From Cycloclasticus sp. (GTDB taxonomy: Bacteria > Pseudomonadota > Gammaproteobacteria > Methylococcales > Cycloclasticaceae): a DNA stretch of 17,276 nucleotides. Below, piece after piece: positions 1 through 5,249 of this stretch. A program made the position numbers and the translations under genes. Position 1 is the stretch's first letter, and each line of letters begins with the position of its first letter. The notes under the pieces are model-generated. The model saw only the letters and a program-made list of their open reading frames with translations. It did no database searches and was not told where the DNA came from. The stretch spans positions 1 to 17,276 of the forward strand of contig JAGPVU010000188.1 in the NCBI GenBank assembly GCA_018066825.1, given 5' to 3'.

Positions 1-346
1 TTACGCTTACCATCTCGTACAATTGGCATGTAGCCCTGCGCTTCTTTTGCGCGACAGCATGGTAGGGATTCATATAAGCAAAATCAGACTCACCCTTCAG
101 AAAGCCCACTTCAAAGCTGCTGATGCTGGTATAAAATGTTAATTTGAATTGATAACCCGTCTTTTGCTCAATCATATCGAGAACTGGGGTCCAATCCCGA
201 TGAATCGCGGTGTTATTAAATTGCGGGACGACTGCCCAATTATAGATCGGCTGTGCATTGACACCCTGGATGGGGATAAACAGCCCAAGACAAATGATTG
301 CTAGCAAAGCCCGGATCGAAAAGGCGTGTTGGCGTATATACTCCAT
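1..346 (-). pseudogene. PhnD-like phosphate/phosphonate ABC transporter substrate-binding protein, 5' part, apparent frameshift
   Basis: The gene starts at an ATG (346) with a strong Shine-Dalgarno GAGGA at 352-356 and runs off the left edge. Residues 1-31 form a Sec signal peptide (hydrophobic ALLAIICLGLFIPI, cleavage likely after VNA). The mature part begins with features typical of the periplasmic phosphonate-binding family: VVPQFN, an IHRDW-PVLD-IE stretch, and DFAYMNPYHAV ending near residue 98. After that the frame reads KKRRATC, unlike the family, whereas the next frame from position 50 reads AKEAQGYMPIVRDGKR, a family signature. One base appears to be missing at about 40-55. Frame 1 stays open to the window edge, so the true end is unseen. 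It could be a decayed gene, a recent mutation or a sequencing error. Such proteins bind phosphonate, phosphite or related anions, and some are fused or linked to signalling genes. Family is clear, ligand unknown. Confidence 0.7.
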
Positions 347-497
347 TTTATTCCTCAAGATAAATTAATTGACATATCTAAATAAGGCCATATTAGTCGC
401 ATCAACGGCCTACATTAAAAATTATTAATCTGAAGTATAGTCAAAGCTAGCAATAATTGGGGGTTTCAACTACATCCTGATAGTCTAGATCGTACAG

Positions 498-528
498 TTC
501 TTTTCTTTTCTTTTCTTTTCTTTTCTTT
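498..528. repeat. Pentanucleotide simple-sequence repeat (TTTTC)n
   Basis: A pure tract of 31 bases contains five full TTTTC units at 501-525, with TTC before and TTT after (about 6.2 units). Read on the minus strand it is a GAAAA repeat lying 152 bp upstream of the PhnD-like start codon. Pure short-unit tandem repeats of this kind change length by slipped-strand mispairing, and in promoter regions they can alter expression. Whether this one does so is not shown by the sequence. Confidence 0.9.
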
Positions 529-642
529 GCTCATCCTACGCTGGTTTTATTTTACTCTTATCCTAGTTACATCAAAGTAGTAGCGCCCCTTTGATTTATA
601 CAAACAGGGCTTGGTACTAATTACTTACACTTCCCCAAATGA

Positions 643-669
643 ACAACCCCTGCCTGAAGCAAGGGTTGT
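643..669 (-). terminator. Hairpin downstream of the lipoprotein gene, possible terminator
   Basis: ACAACCCCTGC pairs with GCAAGGGTTGT around a five-base loop (CTGAA) with one mismatch, about 25 bases past the lipoprotein stop codon. Read on the minus strand it is followed by TCATTT, so the T-run is poor. It is a good stem in the right place but only a moderate intrinsic-terminator candidate. Confidence 0.5.
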
Positions 670-694
670 AGTACTTAATAAGCTGTCGAAGATA

Positions 695-1225
695 TTATTT
701 TTGGGGCTGATATTTTGTTTCAGCATCTTGCATATTTGTGCGACCGCGCTCAATTAGCTTTTGACCTTTACTGATATCAGATTCACCCTCATCCACCCGA
801 TCGTTGCCGCGTTTAATGAGATCATTCCCATCAGCAATGCGTTCTTCACCTTTTTCCCATGCTGTTGCGTATTTTTTGAGTTTTGCAGCCCGCTCAGATG
901 CTGTATCAGCTGAATCAGTAGCCTGAGCTATTTGAGAAAGTGATTGGTAAGCATGACGGTTACTTTTTACCGCCAAATTACCCGATGCGATAAGCTGCTC
1001 ACCCTCGCGAAAATCTGCACGGCCTTTTTCAACAAGCTTGCGCCCTTTCATTACGAGTTTTTCACCCTTTATCGATTCGTTCTGTCCTTTTTTCCATTGT
1101 TCAGCAATAGCAATATGTGATTCGCCTTCGGCAAGGACCCGATCGCCGAATGTGGGGGCATTCACTGCACAGCCAGTTACGCCAACAAAAAAAGCAAAAA
1201 GTAATACCAATACAATATATTTCAT
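695..1225 (-). CDS. Predicted lipoprotein built of glycine-marked heptad repeats, function unknown
   Basis: This 176-residue protein has a lipoprotein signal (basic MK, hydrophobic core, lipobox VTGC with Cys19), so it is probably lipid-anchored; Ala at +2 favours the outer membrane. The mature part is charged, low in complexity and almost certainly helical. Glycines recur every seven residues in two blocks: 47, 54, 61, 68, 75, 82, and 126, 133, 140, 147, 154, 161 (with 27 and 34 earlier), with a consensus like KGxxLIx. The linker at 83-125 is Ser/Ala/Thr rich and lacks the pattern. The start is supported by AGGGG about nine bases upstream. It stands alone, with a TATAAT box at 1288-1283 and a hairpin behind it. 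I do not recognise the family. A coiled-coil or surface-lying amphipathic lipoprotein is the likely form; envelope spacing or stress protection are only possibilities. Confidence 0.8.
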   Translation of the reverse strand: MKYIVLVLLFAFFVGVTGCAVNAPTFGDRVLAEGESHIAIAEQWKKGQNESIKGEKLVMKGRKLVEKGRADFREGEQLIASGNLAVKSNRHAYQSLSQIAQATDSADTASERAAKLKKYATAWEKGEERIADGNDLIKRGNDRVDEGESDISKGQKLIERGRTNMQDAETKYQPQK

Positions 1226-1282
1226 TAAATCGACCCCTTAAAAATTAATCTCGCTAAAACTATCGTTATAGCCAAGTGCCAC

Positions 1283-1288
1283 ATTATA
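1283..1288 (-). promoter_or_regulatory. Candidate -10 box of the heptad lipoprotein gene
   Basis: A perfect TATAAT lies 58 bp upstream of the start codon. No good -35 is found 16-18 bp further up. The box sits within an imperfect dyad, GCCAC at 1278-1282 and GTGGC at 1293-1297, which could be an operator or chance. Confidence 0.4.
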
Positions 1289-1418
1289 CATGGTGGCTGA
1301 GTTGTCTAGTCTTACAGAATGGTCTTATCAGTAGTATTGGTGTTTAGCACCCTTTTAAAACAGGATTAATTAAGCCAATAAGTGGTGTATAGTTAAGAAA
1401 CAGCCACAAGAAAGAGAC

Positions 1419-1448
1419 AAAAAAAGCCCTTGAAAACAAGGGCTTTTT
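1419..1448 (-). terminator. Intrinsic terminator of tRNA-Ser
   Basis: AAAAAGCCCTT pairs with AAGGGCTTTTT around GAAAAC. On the minus strand the GC-rich stem runs into a tract of seven T residues (1425-1419), eight bases past the tRNA CCA end. It is a textbook rho-independent terminator. Confidence 0.85.
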
Positions 1449-1455
1449 AATTGGA

Positions 1456-1545
1456 TGGTGGAGGGACAGGGATTCGAACCCTGGATGGGCGTTAACCCAT
1501 GCTAGTTTTCAAGACTAGTGCATTCAACCGCTCTGCCATCCCTCC
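1456..1545 (-). tRNA. tRNA-Ser(UGA)
   Basis: Read on the minus strand this is a 90-base type II tRNA. The acceptor GGAGGGA pairs with TCCCTCC, the anticodon arm is CTAGT-CTTGAAA-ACTAG with anticodon TGA at 1511-1509, the long variable arm ATGGG/CCCAT is typical of serine tRNAs, and the T arm is CAGGG-TTCGAAT-CCCTG. CCA is encoded. It reads UCA and, by wobble, other UCN codons. The discriminator base is A, whereas G is usual in E. coli serine tRNAs. It is a single gene with its own terminator, about 0.9 kb from the gene for its synthetase, serS. Confidence 0.97.
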
Positions 1546-1558
1546 AGTTTTAAGCAGT

Positions 1559-1588
1559 TATAGAAAACAAGCGTAAGATTGCTTTCAA
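1559..1588 (-). promoter_or_regulatory. Candidate promoter of tRNA-Ser
   Basis: On the minus strand TTGAAA (1588-1583) is followed after 18 bases by TCTATA (1564-1559). The overlapping TATAAC (1562-1557) is a better hexamer but gives a 20-base spacer. It lies 13 bases before the mature tRNA end, a fitting position. Confidence 0.35.
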
Positions 1589-1642
1589 GCGGGGCATAGT
1601 ACTTAATATTGACAAGTTTTTCCAGCAGAATTACGAAAACAC

Positions 1643-1670
1643 TTGAAGATTTTTTTTTACACAGTACGAT
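1643..1670 (+). promoter_or_regulatory. Candidate promoter of the BI-1/YccA-like gene
   Basis: TTGAAG (1643-1648), a 16-base spacer rich in T, then TACGAT (1665-1670), about 65 bp before the GTG start. A further TACTAT at 1703-1708 is a possible alternative -10. The match is weak. Confidence 0.3.
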
Positions 1671-1734
1671 TGAACCTTCTTTAGGGTACTTAGTCTTAAA
1701 GATACTATTATTTTTTAATTAACGAGGTGTACCA

Positions 1735-2406
1735 GTGAAACAATTCAACCCATCTATTCCACGCAATGAAGCGAACATATTGGCGACTAATAAGGTATTA
1801 AAAAATACCTATACTTTATTAGCAATGACCCTACTGTTTAGTGCTGGGTCAGCAGGCTTGTCAATGAGTTTAAATCTACCCCACCCAGGTATGATCATCA
1901 CCTTGGTTGGTTACATCGGTCTATTGTTTTTAACCTCTAAACTCAGAAACAGCTCATGGGGCATTTTGTGTGTTTTTGCACTGACTGGCTTTATGGGCAT
2001 GACCCTAGGCCCGATTCTTAATATGTACTTAAATGCTTATTCTAATGGCCATGAACTCATCATGACTTCATTAGGCGGCACGGGTGTCATTTTCTTTGCT
2101 CTTTCCGCTTATGCGCTAACCACTAAAAAAGACTTTAGCTTTATTTCAGGCTTTTTAATGGTCGGTATTTTAGTGGCATTTTTAGCCGGCATTGGCGCCA
2201 TGGTCTTTAGTATTCCTGCGCTGTCGCTAGGTGTTTCTGCGATGTTCATTATGTTGATGTCTGGCATGATTTTATATCAAACCAGCGAAATCATTCATGG
2301 TGGTGAAACGAACTATATTATGGCGACCGTGTCATTGTATATTAGCTTGTTTAACCTGTTCACCAGTCTATTACACATTTTAGGCGCGGTGAGTGGTCGC
2401 GATTAA
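1735..2406 (+). CDS. Bax inhibitor-1/YccA family inner-membrane protein
   Basis: This 223-residue protein is nearly all membrane: about seven hydrophobic segments (roughly 24-46, 52-68, 75-97, 108-128, 136-159, 162-182, 195-217). The N-terminal TNKVLKNTYTLLAMTLLFSA and the C-terminal ETNYIMATVSLYISLFNLFTSLLHILG are signatures of the bacterial YccA branch of BI-1 proteins, and the length matches E. coli YccA (219). YccA binds the membrane protease FtsH and slows degradation of its substrates; related proteins act as pH-sensitive calcium leak channels. Either role is inferred from the family. The start is GTG with GAGGT at 1724-1728 six bases upstream. The gene is monocistronic and ends in a strong terminator shared with serS. 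Confidence 0.9.
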   Translation: MKQFNPSIPRNEANILATNKVLKNTYTLLAMTLLFSAGSAGLSMSLNLPHPGMIITLVGYIGLLFLTSKLRNSSWGILCVFALTGFMGMTLGPILNMYLNAYSNGHELIMTSLGGTGVIFFALSAYALTTKKDFSFISGFLMVGILVAFLAGIGAMVFSIPALSLGVSAMFIMLMSGMILYQTSEIIHGGETNYIMATVSLYISLFNLFTSLLHILGAVSGRD

Positions 2407-2423
2407 GTTAAGACATTAATACA

Positions 2424-2452
2424 AAAAAGCCCCTTATTCAGGGGCTTTTTTT
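2424..2452. terminator. Bidirectional terminator between the YccA-like gene and serS
   Basis: AAAAAGCCCC pairs perfectly with GGGGCTTTTT around a seven-base loop. It gives a run of seven T on the plus strand (2446-2452) and six on the minus strand (2428-2423), so it can end both convergent transcripts. It overlaps the first two bases of the serS stop codon complement. Confidence 0.9.
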
Positions 2453-3728
2453 ATGCGCGGATAAGGTCGATATTGCCCATATAAGGCTTTAACGCATCCG
2501 GCACTTTGATTGAGCCATCGGCTTGTTGGTAGTTTTCCATCACCGCAATTAAGGTTCGCCCTACCGCTAAACCAGAGCCGTTAACGGTATGCACCAGCTC
2601 AGTTTTACCGGTATCTGGGTTACGCCAACGGGCTTTTAAACGACGCGCCTGAAAGTCGTTAAAGTGACTGCACGATGAAATTTCCCGGTAGTTATCTTGC
2701 CCCGGCAACCACACTTCAAGATCATAGGTTTTACAGGCTGAAAATCCGGTATCACCTGAGCATAACAACATTAAACGATACGGTAGTTTAAGCGCTTGCA
2801 GTATAGCTTCGGCATGTTGGGTTAACTGTTCGTGTGCTTGCTCTGAGTCTTCAGCTTTTACGATTTGCACCAGTTCAACCTTTTCAAATTGATGCTGGCG
2901 AATCATGCCGCGCATATCACTGCCATAGGCACCTGCTTCACTTCTGAAACACGGTGTATGGGCAACAAATTTAAGCGGCAACTGCTCACTTGTTAATATT
3001 TCATCACGCACAAGATTAGTCACCGGCACTTCGGCCGTAGGAATTAAATAATACGGTGAATCGCCCGACATTTTAAACAGATCATCTTCAAACTTTGGCA
3101 ACTGACCGGTGCCAAACAGGCTGTCTTTATTGACTAAATACGGTACATAGGTTTCTTGGTAGCCGTGCTGCTCAGTATGGGTGTCTAGCATAAACTGGGT
3201 TAATGCCCGTTGCAGTCGCGCTAAGGGCCCAGATAAGGTGACAAACCTTGCACCAGCGATCTTTGCTGCCACCTCAAAGTTTATGCCCGATAAGGCTTGC
3301 CCTAGGTCGACGTGATCTTTAGGCTCAAAATCAAATTGTGGTTGCTGGCCCCACTGACGCAACTCGACATTTTGCACTTCATCTTTGCCCGTTGGCACAT
3401 CATCCGACAATAGGTTAGGTAGCGAACATTGGATAGCATGAATACTCGTTTGAATCTCGCTTAACTCAGCTTCAACCGCTTTAAGCTCATCACCAAGTTG
3501 TGCCACGCTGTCTAATAAGGGCTGGATATCCTCGCCATTGGCTTTCGCAATGCCAATGGATTTAGAGCGCGTATTACGTTCATTCTGTAGCGATTGAGTG
3601 CGTACTTGAATCGCTTTACGTCGCGACTCCAAGGCATTTAATGCATCTACATCTAAATCAGCGCCGTGACGTTGCATGGCTAATTTTACTTGTTCTGGTT
3701 CGCTTCTTAACAGCTGCGGGTCGAGCAT
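2451..3728 (-). CDS. serS: Seryl-tRNA synthetase
   Basis: This cytosolic class II synthetase charges tRNA-Ser with serine (and tRNA-Sec where present). The 425 residues match the family length. Residues about 25-100 form the long antiparallel coiled coil that grips the variable arm of tRNA-Ser. The catalytic domain follows, with motif 1 around 160-182, the serine site TAEVP (231-235), motif 2 with FRSEAGAYGSDMRGMIRQHQ (261-280), and motif 3 with GSGLAVGRTLIAVMEN (384-399). The ATG start is backed by AAGGAAAC upstream and the conserved MLDPQLLRSE beginning. It is the last gene of the mtnA-crcB-serS run, 87 bases after crcB, a gap that may hold its own promoter though I see no clear one. It ends in the bidirectional terminator. 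Confidence 0.98.
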   Translation of the reverse strand: MLDPQLLRSEPEQVKLAMQRHGADLDVDALNALESRRKAIQVRTQSLQNERNTRSKSIGIAKANGEDIQPLLDSVAQLGDELKAVEAELSEIQTSIHAIQCSLPNLLSDDVPTGKDEVQNVELRQWGQQPQFDFEPKDHVDLGQALSGINFEVAAKIAGARFVTLSGPLARLQRALTQFMLDTHTEQHGYQETYVPYLVNKDSLFGTGQLPKFEDDLFKMSGDSPYYLIPTAEVPVTNLVRDEILTSEQLPLKFVAHTPCFRSEAGAYGSDMRGMIRQHQFEKVELVQIVKAEDSEQAHEQLTQHAEAILQALKLPYRLMLLCSGDTGFSACKTYDLEVWLPGQDNYREISSCSHFNDFQARRLKARWRNPDTGKTELVHTVNGSGLAVGRTLIAVMENYQQADGSIKVPDALKPYMGNIDLIRA

Positions 3729-3815
3729 GTAAGTTTCCTTTAATGTTTATTAATTAAAAATACTTTGTTTAACGTTGATCGAACATATTATCCAGTTTAA
3801 CGAAACGGTCGTGGT

Positions 3816-4190
3816 TTATAATTGGCGTACGACGAATAAGCCAAACCATGCCGCTGATAAGCACAAAATAACGCTCAGCAAGACGTTTAACACGGCTTTG
3901 CTTAAATCGCCTTGTTCGATCAAGCTAATCGTTTCCATCGAAAACGTTGAAAACGTCGTAAACGCGCCTAAAACACCGACTAATAACAGCGACCTTACTT
4001 CACCAGAAACTGAGATGCGCTGTAAAAACAATTCGTACAATAAACCCATAATAAACGAGCCTAAAACATTGACCAACAAGGTACCGTAAGGAAACCCTCG
4101 CCCCAGCCAAATGTGCACGCCAGAGGATGCTAAGTATCTGAGTACGGCCCCGATTGATCCACCTGCGGCAATGGCTAACAGTTGCGTCAT
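3816..4190 (-). CDS. crcB: Fluoride ion channel/exporter CrcB (Fluc)
   Basis: This 124-residue four-helix inner-membrane protein lets fluoride leave the cell and works as an antiparallel dimer. Family signatures are GGSIGAVLRY (10-19), GTLLVNVLGSF (36-46, with Asn41 at the pore) and GVLGAFTTFSTFSMET (72-87, the break in helix 3 that holds the central sodium site and the fluoride-facing phenylalanines). Length is standard for the single-domain form. It begins 15 bases after the mtnA stop with no evident Shine-Dalgarno site, so translation is probably coupled to mtnA. No fluoride riboswitch precedes it. Its presence between a salvage enzyme and a tRNA synthetase gives no functional clue. Confidence 0.95.
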   Translation of the reverse strand: MTQLLAIAAGGSIGAVLRYLASSGVHIWLGRGFPYGTLLVNVLGSFIMGLLYELFLQRISVSGEVRSLLLVGVLGAFTTFSTFSMETISLIEQGDLSKAVLNVLLSVILCLSAAWFGLFVVRQL

Positions 4191-4205
4191 GTGTTTACTG
4201 TTGTT

Positions 4206-5246
4206 TTATTGGATTAAAGCAGCCATTTTACGGGCATCCGGTGATTCAATCACCCCTTTTTCCGTCACAATAACAGAAATCAACTCGGCCGGCGTCACAT
4301 CAAACACGGGATTTAGCGCCGTGACTAAGTCCCCAGTATAATTAACAGGCAAAATTTCACTGCTCGGGCGTTGCTCGATAACGATATGTTCTGACGTTTG
4401 GGCCTTCCAATCGATGGTTGTTGTCGGTGCAGCAACCATCACTTTTACGCCATGGTGTTTAGCTAGCACAGCCAGTGAATACGTGCCTATTTTATTGGCT
4501 ATGTCGCCGTTCATACAGATGGTATCGACGCCGACTACTACCCAATCTATTAAGCCTTGTTGCATTAACGAAGCGGCGCTACTATCAGCAATTAAGGTCA
4601 CTGGAATCCCGTCTTGCTGCAACTCCCAGAGGGTGAGCCTTGCGCCTTGATTCCAAGGGCGTGTTTCTGACGCATAAATCTTATCGAGCAAATTTTTTTC
4701 TTGGGCCGAGCGAATAACCCCCAATGCGGTTCCGTAGCCGCCCGTTGCCAAAGCACCGGCATTACAGTGTGTGAGTACCCGGGTGTTTTTGTTAAAGCAC
4801 CCCGCGCCCCATTCGCCTATCTCGATATTGGCCTGAATATCATCGATTAACCAGACTGAGGCCCATTGCAATAACTCAGCCACGGGGTCACGCATGGTCT
4901 TAACCACCTCGCGCGCGGTATTTAAGGCATTGAATAAGTTAATGGCCGTTGGCCGAGAGGCGGCGATCAAGTCAAGCCGTTGATTAAAGCCCGCTGTAAA
5001 ATCCTTAGCCGTTTCCGCTAATGCCTCTTGCGCTGCCAGTACCGCGCCAAATGCCGCGGCAATACCGATAGCCGGCGCACCACGAACAACCATATCTTTG
5101 ATTGCCTGAGACAAGGCTTGCGTGCTGTTGATATCAAGATATACTTCTTTACTAGGCAGTTGCCGCTGATCTAATAAACGCAAGCCATTCGCATGCCAGC
5201 TGACTGGCCGAATGGTGTCATATAATAAAGTTTCTGTTTTAATCAC
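4206..5246 (-). CDS. mtnA: S-methyl-5-thioribose-1-phosphate isomerase
   Basis: MtnA isomerises methylthioribose-1-phosphate to methylthioribulose-1-phosphate in the cytosolic methionine salvage pathway. Signatures include VRGAPAIGIAAAFG, THCNAGALATGGYGTALGVIR with the catalytic Cys, ETRPWNQGARLT, and GVDTICMNGDIANKIGTY with the catalytic Asp. I choose the GTG at 5246 (346 residues): it puts the catalytic pair at Cys161/Asp241, close to Cys160/Asp240 of the B. subtilis enzyme, and AAGGGA lies at 5264-5259. The frame is open further up, with TTG codons at 5255 and 5267 as alternatives; the latter (353 residues) would overlap mtaD by 18 bases and lacks a ribosome site. It is divergent from mtaD with three bases between the starts, and followed by crcB. 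Confidence 0.96.
   Translation of the reverse strand: MIKTETLLYDTIRPVSWHANGLRLLDQRQLPSKEVYLDINSTQALSQAIKDMVVRGAPAIGIAAAFGAVLAAQEALAETAKDFTAGFNQRLDLIAASRPTAINLFNALNTAREVVKTMRDPVAELLQWASVWLIDDIQANIEIGEWGAGCFNKNTRVLTHCNAGALATGGYGTALGVIRSAQEKNLLDKIYASETRPWNQGARLTLWELQQDGIPVTLIADSSAASLMQQGLIDWVVVGVDTICMNGDIANKIGTYSLAVLAKHHGVKVMVAAPTTTIDWKAQTSEHIVIEQRPSSEILPVNYTGDLVTALNPVFDVTPAELISVIVTEKGVIESPDARKMAALIQ
5200..5226 (+). promoter_or_regulatory. Candidate mtaD promoter inside mtnA
   Basis: A perfect TATAAT at 5221-5226 with CTGACT at 5200-5205 (15-base spacer, slightly short) points rightward and lies within the first codons of mtnA. A start site near 5233 would leave a leader of under 20 bases before the mtaD ATG, which has no visible Shine-Dalgarno site. 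Confidence 0.5.
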
Positions 5247-5249
5247 TGT

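Larger units (their letters stand above)
347..694. other. Non-coding stretch between the PhnD-like gene and the heptad lipoprotein gene
   Basis: I see no credible gene here. From the PhnD-like start outward it holds the ribosome site at 352-356, a possible -35 TTGACT on the minus strand (444-439) followed by AT-rich sequence without a clear -10, the TTTTC repeat tract (498-528), two competing small inverted repeats (ATCAAAG 571-577 with CTTTGAT 589-595, and TTTG 590-593 plus GCCC 585-588 with CAAA 601-604 plus GGGC 607-610), and the hairpin at 643-669 behind the lipoprotein gene. The long leader suggests that control of the PhnD-like gene lies here, which is inference. Confidence 0.6.

Noticed and set aside
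1038..1241. Plus-strand open frame opposite the heptad lipoprotein
   Set aside because: It is a mirror of the repetitive lipoprotein gene, with no ribosome site and no recognisable domain; similar open frames opposite other genes were discarded for the same reason.
3729..3815. Separate serS promoter in the crcB-serS gap
   Set aside because: The gap is AT-rich and has TAATAT-like strings, but no -35/-10 pair with acceptable spacing.
4191..4205. Fluoride riboswitch upstream of crcB
   Set aside because: The gap is only 15 bases and mtnA coding sequence fills the region before it; no riboswitch-like sequence is visible.
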